64,000 nt of DNA from Shewanella sp. CG12_big_fil_rev_8_21_14_0_65_47_15 (GTDB lineage Bacteria; Pseudomonadota; Gammaproteobacteria; Enterobacterales; Shewanellaceae), in assembly GCF_002783505.1 (NCBI RefSeq), contig NZ_PFGL01000067.1, positions 1 to 64,000 of the forward strand. The letters are read 5' to 3'. Within the stretch, counting starts at the first letter, position 1; every line of letters starts with the position of its first letter. The position numbers and the translations under genes were made by a program. Below are positions 17,877 through 25,492 of this stretch, in pieces. The notes beneath the pieces were generated by a model. It was not told the origin of the DNA, did not search any database, and saw only the letters and a program-made list of their open reading frames with translations.

Positions 17877-18647
17877 TTAATAACCTTGGCTAGGCTTAGG
17901 CGCATCGGCTAATTCTAAGGTGTGTAACAAGCTGTTGAGTAAGCTTGAAGCCCCAAATCTAAAGGTACGTGGAGACACCCAGTCAGCACCCAGAATACGT
18001 TCGGCAACCCCTAAGAACTCTGCGGCTTGGGCAGCATCACGCACACCGCCAGCAGGCTTAAAACCGACCTTAGGGTTCTTCTCGCTGATCACAGTCAGCA
18101 TAATTTCGGCCGCTTCGAGGGTGGCGTTAACAGGCACTTTACCGGTAGAGGTTTTGATAAAATCAGCACCTGCATCGATTGCAAGCTCAGATGCACGGCG
18201 AATAAGCGCAGGATCGGCTAATACACCAGATTCGATAATCACTTTCAATAAGACTTCACCACAGGCTTCTTTACAGGCTTTAACTAATTCAAAACCTATG
18301 GTTTCGTTGCCTTCCATCAGCGCGCGATATGGGAATACCACATCAACTTCGTCGGCCCCATAGGCGACTGCGGCACGGGTTTCGAGTACCGCAATGGCGA
18401 TATCATCATTGCCGTGGGGGAAGTTAGTGACAGTGGCGATTTGAATATCTTCGGCGCCAATTTCGTCTAAGGTTTTACGTGCGATGGGGATAAAACGCGG
18501 ATAAATACAGATAGCGGCGGTGTTGCCAGCGGCGGTTTTCGCTTTATGGCACAGATCGATCACTTTCTGATCTGTGTCGTCATCATTCAATGTGGTTAAG
18601 TCCATTAACTCGATGGCGCGTTGTGCTGCTTTTTTTAAATCAGTCAT
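17877..18647 (-). CDS. deoC: Deoxyribose-phosphate aldolase
   Basis: A 256-residue class I aldolase that splits 2-deoxyribose 5-phosphate into acetaldehyde and glyceraldehyde 3-phosphate, feeding nucleoside sugar into glycolysis. The active-site residues are visible: D102 in DEVDVVF, the Schiff-base Lys in DFIKTSTGK (K165) and K197 in VGFKPAGG. A good ribosome site (GGAGAG) precedes the ATG. It is the first deo gene; the leader upstream is 416 nt long and separates it from tsx. Confidence 0.97.
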   Translation of the reverse strand: MTDLKKAAQRAIELMDLTTLNDDDTDQKVIDLCHKAKTAAGNTAAICIYPRFIPIARKTLDEIGAEDIQIATVTNFPHGNDDIAIAVLETRAAVAYGADEVDVVFPYRALMEGNETIGFELVKACKEACGEVLLKVIIESGVLADPALIRRASELAIDAGADFIKTSTGKVPVNATLEAAEIMLTVISEKNPKVGFKPAGGVRDAAQAAEFLGVAERILGADWVSPRTFRFGASSLLNSLLHTLELADAPKPSQGY

Positions 18648-19063
18648 AATAGCTCTCCAAAAGAAAAATTAAATAAATAAAAATCAGTCTCTTAAAAGCA
18701 AGGCTTAGAGGTGGCATTATTTTTGATTATTTTTATATGGCCGGGCCTTCAGGCGATGCCGAGTAACTTACTTAGGTAAATTACTTTGTTATTAGGTATT
18801 CAATCTTGCCTATGCATAACACATACGCATCCTGACACTTAAATTGACTATAAGTGATCACGACTTGAATCCTTGAAGACCGGAAGAGAGGATACGAGTA
18901 AGACCTTGTTCCTACTTTTCCGCGAAAAATCCGTTTTAGCGCGAGAAAAACACAAACCTTTATATAAACTCACTGCCCAGCATTCTAAATAAGTTTAGAT
19001 AAAGATTTATGGCAGATTAAATGTGGAGCCGCAGATTGCGGCTCCAACGGCTATTACAAGCGA
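18648..19063. other. Intergenic region between tsx and deoC
   Basis: I see no gene here. It must hold the deo operon promoter. A palindrome GTGATCAC lies near 18856-18863 within the sequence AAGTGATCACGACTT. It looks like half of a CRP site but lacks the second half at the right distance, so I do not assign it. The left part is AT-rich. The hairpin at 19025-19045 probably ends tsx. Confidence 0.5.
19025..19045 (-). terminator. Possible terminator of tsx
   Basis: GGAGCCGCA (19025-19033) and TGCGGCTCC (19037-19045) form a perfect 9-bp stem with a 3-nt loop, 19 nt past the tsx stop. The T-tract behind it on the minus strand is weak (CACATTTAATC). Confidence 0.55.
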
Positions 19064-19903
19064 TTAGAACTTGTAAGTAGCAGACAGGTAGTGTGACCAA
19101 CCTGTTGATTCTAAAGCCAGAGCACCTGCACCATCTTCTAACAGGTAAACGTCTTTAAAGCCTTTCAGACCATAGCCCAGAGCGTAACGATCTGAGTGCC
19201 AGTATAGACCGAAGAAGATGTTACCACCGTCAGAGGTTTTTGGTACGAAAGCAGTCTTGTCTTCGTCAGCACCGAATTGGTAATCGATGTAACCTTGGAA
19301 TGACAGGAAGCTCTTGTTGTCGAAGAAGTAGAAAGGCTTGAACCAGTTAGCAGAGAATTGGTAACCGTTCCACTCTTTAGCGTTCATGTCGTAGTAACCG
19401 TACAGGTTCATACCTGTTTTGCCTAACCAAGGCACGTTTACGTCAGCACCAACACCCCAGAATGTAGAGTTAACGCCTTCACCGTTCAGACCATCCCAGT
19501 TGAACAGAGTTGAGAAGTAAACTTCTTGTACTGGGCCGAAAGATAAGTCTTTACCAGTTAATGCATCGATAGATACACGTGGTGCAAACTTCATAAACAG
19601 CTTGCTAGTGCCAGAACCTGGGTTCTTGTCACCATTGCTGCTTGATTGGTTTGCTAAGTTGAATACGTCAACATAACCATAGAGATCGAAAATACCAGAA
19701 CGGCCGCCGAATTCCATTTCTAAGTAGTTGTGTTGGTCGCCAGTAGCTGGGTTATCAGGTTTTTCACCGATAGAGTACATAGCGTTGAACTGCATCCACT
19801 TGTAGTCAGAACCGTGAAGGTCTGTACGATCAGCAGCAAATGCGTTGCCAGAGATTGCAGCTACTGCAGTAGCGGCTAAAGCTAAAGTTTTAACATTTTT
19901 CAT
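19064..19903 (-). CDS. tsx: Nucleoside-specific outer-membrane channel, Tsx/OmpK family
   Basis: A beta-barrel porin of about 279 residues that lets nucleosides cross the outer membrane. A signal peptide (MKNVKTLALAATAVAAISGN, cleavage near AFA-AD) is followed by Tsx-family strands such as FDLYGYVDV, LSFGPVQEVYFSTLFNWDG and the C-terminal aromatic STGWSHYLSATYKF. The start is one of three close codons (19915, 19906, 19903); 19903 is best placed after GGGG and gives a normal signal peptide. It lies between nupC and deoC, so outer-membrane passage, inner-membrane import and breakdown of nucleosides are encoded together. Confidence 0.9.
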   Translation of the reverse strand: MKNVKTLALAATAVAAISGNAFAADRTDLHGSDYKWMQFNAMYSIGEKPDNPATGDQHNYLEMEFGGRSGIFDLYGYVDVFNLANQSSSNGDKNPGSGTSKLFMKFAPRVSIDALTGKDLSFGPVQEVYFSTLFNWDGLNGEGVNSTFWGVGADVNVPWLGKTGMNLYGYYDMNAKEWNGYQFSANWFKPFYFFDNKSFLSFQGYIDYQFGADEDKTAFVPKTSDGGNIFFGLYWHSDRYALGYGLKGFKDVYLLEDGAGALALESTGWSHYLSATYKF

Positions 19904-20252
19904 CATCAACCCCATTTATCTTGTTTGCTACCATCGAGGGTAGCGTTCTTTTTGTGGCGCTCGCATTCTACCTAGATTAAAAAAAATCTCAATAATCTAG
20001 CGTAAAATCACGAACACAAAATTCTTAATTGTGAACAAAGTCGCGACTTCTTTATCACGAGTAATTAACTTAACCGTGCATTCACGACATACGAACAGAA
20101 TGACAAATCGAGTTTCTTTGTATTCCGCTCAATACCATCGGAGAAACTATTCACTACAGGAATCACTACTGGAAAATGGTTGAATTAACTTAGGTCCCGC
20201 CCTGCATAGCCAGGACCTAGTTAGTGGGGTTCCCCCCTGTGATCGTCTTAAC
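19904..20252. other. Intergenic region between nupC and tsx
   Basis: No gene is seen. Several TGTGA-like half-sites lie here. The best full CRP-like match reads TGTGA-ACAAAG-TCGCG at 20030-20045 (8 of 10 consensus positions), about 125 nt upstream of the tsx start. An imperfect inverted repeat (TAGGTCC...GGACCTA, about 20190-20212) follows the nupC stop but has no T-run. Confidence 0.45.
20030..20045. promoter_or_regulatory. Candidate CRP-binding site upstream of tsx
   Basis: TGTGA, six bases, then TCGCG matches the CRP consensus TGTGA-N6-TCACA at 8 of 10 positions. CRP control of tsx, deo and nup genes is established in enteric bacteria and is inferred here by position only. Confidence 0.35.
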
Positions 20253-21512
20253 TTAGATAGCTAAGAACAGACCCGCAATTGTGGCGCTCATTAAGTTAGC
20301 GAGTGAGCCGGCGATAACCGCACGAATACCCATTTTCGCTAAATCATGGCGACGGTTAGGCGCCATAGCACCTAAACCACCCAGCAGAATCGCAATTGAA
20401 GACAAGTTAGCGAAACCACACAGAGCAAACGAAATAATCGCCTTAGTTCTGTCTGTCATTGCTAAGCCCGTTTCAGCGACTAGCATGCCGCCATCGGCAA
20501 TGTCTTTTAAGTAAGGAGCAAAGTTTAAGTAAGCGACGAATTCGTTAACAATGATCTTTTGACCGATGAAAGAACCGGCAACTAAAGCTTCGTTCCAAGG
20601 CACACCGATTAGGAAGGCTAAAGGCATGAACACATAACCTAGGATCAGCTCAAGTGTTAAACCTTCAACACCAAACCAACCGCCCACACCACCGATAATA
20701 CCGTTGATCATCGCAATCAAACCAACGAAGGCTAACAGCATGGCACCTACGTTCAGCGCTAAGTGCATACCAGATGAAGCACCCGCAGCAGCAGCGTCTA
20801 ACACGTTAGCTGGCTTATCAGGATCTTCTGGCAGCTCATCCATATCGTTTTTAGCGGCTTCAGTTTCAGGGTGCATCAGTTTAGCCATTAATAGACCACC
20901 TGGTGCCGCCATGAATGATGCTGCGACTAAGTATTCGATAGGCACGCCCATCTGCGCATAGCCTGCTAATACAGAACCCGCAATTGAAGCTAGACCACCC
21001 ACCATGATCGCAAACAGTTCTGATTGCGTCATAGTTGGAATAAATGGACGAACCACTAACGGCGCTTCAGTTTGACCCACGAAGATGTTAGCAGTTGCTG
21101 ACATAGATTCAGTACGGCTTGTGCCCAATGCTTTTTGCAGACCACCACCGATGATACGGATGATCCACTGCATGATGCCTAAATAGTACAGAACGGCGAT
21201 CAGAGAAGAGAAGAACACGATAACTGGCAATACGTTAACAGCGAAGATAAAGCCAAGTTTGAAGTTAGCTAAATCACCAAACAGGAAACCGATACCGTTT
21301 TGTGCATAACCAATCACACTAGAGACGGCGTCAGATACACTTTTCAGGATATCTTTACCGACAGGAACATACAGTACAAAACCACCGAAGGCGGCCTGGA
21401 TAGCTAAAGCGCCACCCACTGTACGCAGATTAATTGCTTTTTTGTTATTCGATAGGAGGAAACCTATCGCAAGCAGGACGACCACCCCTACTAGACTCAT
21501 CAATATATTCAT
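20253..21512 (-). CDS. nupC: NupC-family concentrative nucleoside transporter
   Basis: A 419-residue inner-membrane Na+/H+-nucleoside symporter (CNT family). N-terminal helices are followed by the core motifs GFLFGDL, AVLYYLGIMQ, NIFVGQTEAPLVV and SFALCGFANLSSIAILLGGLG, which bind nucleoside and cation. Length matches the bacterial family (about 400-420). It opens the nucleoside cluster nupC-tsx-deoCABD. The symbol reflects the CNT family; a close paralogue such as NupX cannot be excluded. A likely promoter with a TATAAT box is visible upstream. Confidence 0.93.
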   Translation of the reverse strand: MNILMSLVGVVVLLAIGFLLSNNKKAINLRTVGGALAIQAAFGGFVLYVPVGKDILKSVSDAVSSVIGYAQNGIGFLFGDLANFKLGFIFAVNVLPVIVFFSSLIAVLYYLGIMQWIIRIIGGGLQKALGTSRTESMSATANIFVGQTEAPLVVRPFIPTMTQSELFAIMVGGLASIAGSVLAGYAQMGVPIEYLVAASFMAAPGGLLMAKLMHPETEAAKNDMDELPEDPDKPANVLDAAAAGASSGMHLALNVGAMLLAFVGLIAMINGIIGGVGGWFGVEGLTLELILGYVFMPLAFLIGVPWNEALVAGSFIGQKIIVNEFVAYLNFAPYLKDIADGGMLVAETGLAMTDRTKAIISFALCGFANLSSIAILLGGLGAMAPNRRHDLAKMGIRAVIAGSLANLMSATIAGLFLAI

Positions 21513-21575
21513 TAACCATCACCCTATTGTTAACACTTTTTAATTATGTTGTTAATCAACCTATTTCCGAGTCAG

Positions 21576-21620
21576 ATTATACCCGAGGCAAAGTCGAAAA
21601 TCGTCGTTTTGATCAAATTT
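21576..21620 (-). promoter_or_regulatory. Candidate nupC promoter with CRP half-site
   Basis: On the minus strand, TATAAT (21581-21576) is a perfect -10 box with no good -35 box. AAATTTGATC (21620-21611) matches 9 of 10 bases of a CRP half-site and would be centred near -41, the class II activator position. The second half-site is poor. Confidence 0.4.
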
Positions 21621-21688
21621 TTGGAGTTTAATTTCAATCGCTTAGTGAAGAATGTTAATGCGACCTACACCTGTTTAATTAAAAACAA

Positions 21689-22453
21689 CTAAAGGTCAAA
21701 CAGTTGCACTGCATTCAACATCAAGTGTTCTGATATTAGAACACTTGATTTTTTTTGCAAAGTTGCAATTTTGTCGATAAAAAGCGCAGCATTGGCGGGT
21801 TGGTTACGTTTTTCAGTAACATTTATCGGTGTCATGGCGGGAGAATCAGTCTCAAGTAGGAAGTTTTCGAGCGATAATTCAGCGACTGTTTTGAGCAATT
21901 TTTTGGCGTTGGGGTTCATAATCAAACCACCAATCCCGAGCTTAAAACCTAACTTAATATATTCCTGCGCAATCTCAACGCTGCCAGAAAAAGCATGTAT
22001 CACACCGCCTCTAGGCAATTGATATTTTTTTAAACAGGCCAAAACCTCGGCATGGGTTTTCACACTATGGACAATAACCGGCAGATGAACGGATTTAGCT
22101 AACGCCAGTTGCGCCTCAAAAAAAGCTAACTGCCGCGGCCAAGTTGAGGGATAAAGCGCATCTAAGCCACATTCACCAATGGCAACAAAACGAGGACATT
22201 CGAGCAACGAAGTCACTTCAGATGTTAATGCCAAGATCCCAGCGTCAACATCCTCTGGGCAAAACCAAGGATGGATGCCTAATGCAAAATAGGCTTGATA
22301 TTGCTGTGCAACGGCGAGTTGTTTTTGCCAGTGCTCGGGGGAAACGCCAGGGATAATCAGATTACTGATCCCAGCTTGATGCATACGCTGAACCACTTGC
22401 TCACGGTCAGCATCAAACTCAGGAAAATCTAGATGCGCGTGGGTATCTAACAT
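21689..22453 (-). CDS. TatD-family metal-dependent hydrolase (YjjV-like)
   Basis: A metallohydrolase of about 254 residues from the TatD deoxyribonuclease family. Metal-site motifs are visible: LDTHAHLDF at the N-terminus, IGECGLDALYP, VIVHSVKTHAE, HAFSGS and LLETDSPAM. It resembles E. coli YjjV more than TatD itself. The ATG at 22453 begins right at the conserved strand and follows GAGG; a GTG 15 nt upstream would overlap the preceding small gene. It is probably co-transcribed with the 57-residue gene and prfC. Confidence 0.9.
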   Translation of the reverse strand: MLDTHAHLDFPEFDADREQVVQRMHQAGISNLIIPGVSPEHWQKQLAVAQQYQAYFALGIHPWFCPEDVDAGILALTSEVTSLLECPRFVAIGECGLDALYPSTWPRQLAFFEAQLALAKSVHLPVIVHSVKTHAEVLACLKKYQLPRGGVIHAFSGSVEIAQEYIKLGFKLGIGGLIMNPNAKKLLKTVAELSLENFLLETDSPAMTPINVTEKRNQPANAALFIDKIATLQKKSSVLISEHLMLNAVQLFDL

Positions 22454-22464
22454 AGGCCAATACC

Positions 22465-22638
22465 TCACTCATCATCGAGTTTATACTCAGTTTTCGATGC
22501 AGGTTTCGATGCGCGCTTAGGCGTGAGCGGCGGATCTTCAAGGCGTGGCATACAACAACGGCGATTTTCAGGAGTGAGCCCCATTTGATCGCACCATCGA
22601 ATGTAAGCTTGCCATGATTTTGTGATCCAATTAGCCAT
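22465..22638 (-). CDS. Small conserved protein, DUF5363-like
   Basis: A 57-residue reading frame between prfC and the tatD-like gene. It starts MANWITKSWQAYIRWCDQMG, continues LTPENRRCCMPRLEDPPLTP and ends in a charged KASKTEYKLDDE-like tail. I recognise it as the type of tiny protein (DUF5363, from memory) found next to prfC in Shewanella and Vibrio. Its frame is tightly packed: its stop is 11 nt before the tatD-like ATG. The amphipathic N-terminal part with WxxxxxRW and the paired Cys hint at a structured peptide; the function is unknown. A longer overlapping frame in the same strand has no family likeness. Confidence 0.7.
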   Translation of the reverse strand: MANWITKSWQAYIRWCDQMGLTPENRRCCMPRLEDPPLTPKRASKPASKTEYKLDDE

Positions 22639-22719
22639 ATCAGCATCCCAAACCGTAAATTAGGTACAAAAATGGCGGTAATACACCGCCATTTAAACAC
22701 TACAACAAACCAACCAAGA

Positions 22720-24300
22720 TTAATGCTCGCGGGTTTTCGCAAACTCTATATCCGGATATCTTTCCATCGAAAGATTCAGGTTTACCATAGTTGGCGCAAT
22801 ATAAGTTAAGTTATCTCCGCCATCGAGGGCCAAGTTTTGGCTGCACTTACGGCGGAACTCTTCTAGCTTACGCTCATCCTTACAATAAACCCAGCGAGCG
22901 GTAGAAACGCTAATACCTTCGTAAATGGCTTCGACATTGTATTCACTCTTTAAACGGCCAACTACCACTTCAAACTGCAGCACGCCCACAGCCCCCACGA
23001 TCAAATCGTTGGTGTCTAATGGACGGAAGACCTGCACAGCACCTTCTTCAGATAACTGCACTAAACCTTTAAGCAATTGCTTTTGTTTGAGTGGATCGCG
23101 CAGACGAATACGACGGAACATTTCCGGCGCAAAGTTAGGCACGCCTGTGAAACGGAACTTTTCACCTTGGGTAAAAGTATCACCAATGCGAATAGTGCCA
23201 TGGTTATGTAAGCCAATGATATCGCCAGGATAAGCCACTTCGGCGCGCTCACGATCACCTGCCATAAAGGTCAGAGCATCGCTGACGTTAACATCTTTAC
23301 CGATACGCACATGGTGCATTTTCATGCCTTGTTCGTATCGACCCGAACAGACACGCATAAAGGCAACTCGGTCCCTGTGTTTGGGATCCATATTGGCTTG
23401 GATCTTAAACACAAAACCAGTGAACTTTTCTTCATCGGGCATGATCACTCGGACATCGCTTTCACGCGGTAATGGCTTAGGGGCCCACTCGACAATACCG
23501 TCAAGAATATGATCCACACCGAAGTTACCTAATGCCGTACCGAAGAACACGGGCGTCAACTCGCCTTTTAAGAAAGCCGCGTGGTCGAACTCATTCGATG
23601 CACCGCGCACTAATTCCATTTCATCACGTAAATCGGCGGCATAACTGCCAATCGCTTTATCTAAATCTGGATTATTAATGCCTTCAATCACACGACGTTC
23701 TTGAATAGTGTGTCCCATACCACCTTGATACAACACCACTTCATCACGCAGTATGTGGTAAATACCTTTGAATTCTTTACCGCTGCCAATAGGCCAAGTA
23801 ATAGGCGCACAGGCGATATTCAGTACGTTTTCAACTTCATCCATCAGATCGATAGGATCACGGATATCGCGGTCGAGTTTGTTCATAAAGGTCACGATCG
23901 GCGTATCACGCAGACGGGTCACTTCCATCAACTTGATGGTGCGATCTTCAACACCCTTTGCAGAGTCAATGACCATCAGACAGGAGTCAACAGCGGTCAG
24001 CGTACGATAGGTATCTTCCGAGAAATCTTCGTGACCAGGTGTATCGAGTAGGTTAACGAGGGCACCGCCGTAGGGGAATTGCATCACAGACGTAGTAATA
24101 GAAATACCACGGTCCTTCTCCATTTCCATCCAGTCAGACTTAGCATGTTGACCCGATTTTTTGCCTTTAACCGTCCCCGCTTTCTGCAAAGCGTTTCCGA
24201 ATAACAGCACTTTTTCGGTAATGGTGGTTTTACCCGCGTCGGGGTGCGATATAATCGCGAAGGTGCGACGTTTATCGACCTCTACTTTATTGTCTGACAT
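22720..24300 (-). CDS. prfC: Peptide chain release factor 3
   Basis: RF3, 526 residues, is a translational GTPase that frees RF1/RF2 from the ribosome after termination. G-motifs are visible: G1 HPDAGKTT, a G2 region with DRGISITTS, G3 DTPGHEDF and G4 MNKLDR. Domain order and length equal the family. It lies downstream of nlpI (97-nt gap) and upstream of the 57-residue gene on the same strand. Confidence 0.97.
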   Translation of the reverse strand: MSDNKVEVDKRRTFAIISHPDAGKTTITEKVLLFGNALQKAGTVKGKKSGQHAKSDWMEMEKDRGISITTSVMQFPYGGALVNLLDTPGHEDFSEDTYRTLTAVDSCLMVIDSAKGVEDRTIKLMEVTRLRDTPIVTFMNKLDRDIRDPIDLMDEVENVLNIACAPITWPIGSGKEFKGIYHILRDEVVLYQGGMGHTIQERRVIEGINNPDLDKAIGSYAADLRDEMELVRGASNEFDHAAFLKGELTPVFFGTALGNFGVDHILDGIVEWAPKPLPRESDVRVIMPDEEKFTGFVFKIQANMDPKHRDRVAFMRVCSGRYEQGMKMHHVRIGKDVNVSDALTFMAGDRERAEVAYPGDIIGLHNHGTIRIGDTFTQGEKFRFTGVPNFAPEMFRRIRLRDPLKQKQLLKGLVQLSEEGAVQVFRPLDTNDLIVGAVGVLQFEVVVGRLKSEYNVEAIYEGISVSTARWVYCKDERKLEEFRRKCSQNLALDGGDNLTYIAPTMVNLNLSMERYPDIEFAKTREH

Positions 24301-24397
24301 TTAACCTATGCACTCGTATCGCTAAAAAGGCGCAAATTATAGCGCCTCACTGCTCACTTGGCTAGGCAAAGCCCGAGATGAACTCGGGGTGCAGAGG

Positions 24398-25300
24398 TTA
24401 TTTTGCTTCCTCTAGCAAGCCTTTAACTTTTGCCAATTCAATACGCGCATATCTGTGTTCGACAAAATCATAAATATTGGTCGCCAGAGCAAGACGTAAA
24501 TAGTTCGCGGCATCCTGATATTGCTTAGTCTCTATCGCCATTTTGGCTAAATAGAAATAGGCCTCACATAAACGCTCAGCATATTCTTTGGGATGGGTCA
24601 GCCCTAATTTTGCCGCGGAAAATACGTCATCGCGGCTTTTTAAACCAAGATAATGGTCAACGATAACAGTTGACCAAGCATCGGCCTCGAGGACTTGGCG
24701 ATGTTCCTGTAATTGACGCTTGGCTTCGGTCACATTGTCTTTTGACTGGATCAAATACAACCACAATGCGCGGTAACCATCTTTATTATCGCCAGCATAA
24801 AAGGCTTGCATATCCTTTACCGCAAGGTCATTGCGATCACCATAATAGAGCGCGATGCCACGATTTAAATAGGCATAATCATAATTAGGTGATAGTTCTA
24901 ACACCCCATCGAAGGCCTCATAGGCGCTGTCGTAATCGCCTTCCTGGGTGTAATAAATTCCAAGGAAATTATAAGCATCGGCCAGATCGGGCTGGAGCTT
25001 CAACGCTTGCATAAAATCAATACGCGCCAGCAGCCTTAAACCCACGCTGTCATAAATCACACCGCGGTCATAATGAAAACGCGCCCTTTGTTCATTGGTT
25101 AACTCGACGGCGGATAAAATCTCATTGAGTTTCGCCAGTGTCACTTCGACTTTATAATCGGGCATGACTGGGGCAACGACTAACTTACCTTCAACATCAT
25201 TGTGGTTCTCTAAGGGAGACTGAGTGGTTGCACATCCAGCCAACATCAGGCTGGCAGCCGCCAGCACAGCAACAATAGCGGTTCTAATTTTAAGACTCAT
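24398..25300 (-). CDS. nlpI: Lipoprotein NlpI
   Basis: A 300-residue outer-membrane lipoprotein with TPR repeats. The signal peptide ends in the lipobox LAGC (lipidated C23). TPR motifs are visible in the stretch with DLADAYNFLGIYYTQEGDYD and SPNYDYAYLNRGIALYYGD. NlpI is an adaptor for murein hydrolases and for the protease Prc, and is linked to PNPase by gene order in E. coli. Here too it follows pnp on the same strand, with the pnp terminator in the 192-nt gap, so it probably has its own promoter. Confidence 0.93.
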   Translation of the reverse strand: MSLKIRTAIVAVLAAASLMLAGCATTQSPLENHNDVEGKLVVAPVMPDYKVEVTLAKLNEILSAVELTNEQRARFHYDRGVIYDSVGLRLLARIDFMQALKLQPDLADAYNFLGIYYTQEGDYDSAYEAFDGVLELSPNYDYAYLNRGIALYYGDRNDLAVKDMQAFYAGDNKDGYRALWLYLIQSKDNVTEAKRQLQEHRQVLEADAWSTVIVDHYLGLKSRDDVFSAAKLGLTHPKEYAERLCEAYFYLAKMAIETKQYQDAANYLRLALATNIYDFVEHRYARIELAKVKGLLEEAK

Positions 25301-25418
25301 CCATTTCTACCTTTTTAGATTCCCAACACACGCAGAAGAATGTTCATGATAGCAATCCCACCACCGGACTGCTATTGACGAATAGCATTAATCGCAACTT
25401 AATTAAATTTGAACAAAT

Positions 25419-25446
25419 AAAAAGGAGATCAATGGATCTCCTTTTT
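25419..25446 (-). terminator. Terminator of pnp
   Basis: AAAAAGGAGATC (25419-25430) and GATCTCCTTTTT (25435-25446) form a perfect stem with a 4-nt loop. The A-run of the left arm gives the U-tract on the minus strand. Confidence 0.85.
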
Positions 25447-25492
25447 GGGCAGTCACTTAAAAGTGCATGGGAATACTGAGTTTATCTCTCAA

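Noticed and set aside
18850..18870. CRP site at GTGATCAC upstream of deoC
   Set aside because: Only one half-site is good; the second half at N6 spacing does not match.
20190..20212. Terminator of nupC
   Set aside because: The inverted repeat TAGGTCC/GGACCTA has a long loop and no T-run on the minus strand.
22419..22742. 107-codon frame between prfC and the tatD-like gene
   Set aside because: It overlaps both neighbours and has random composition; the 57-codon frame at 22465-22638 fits better.
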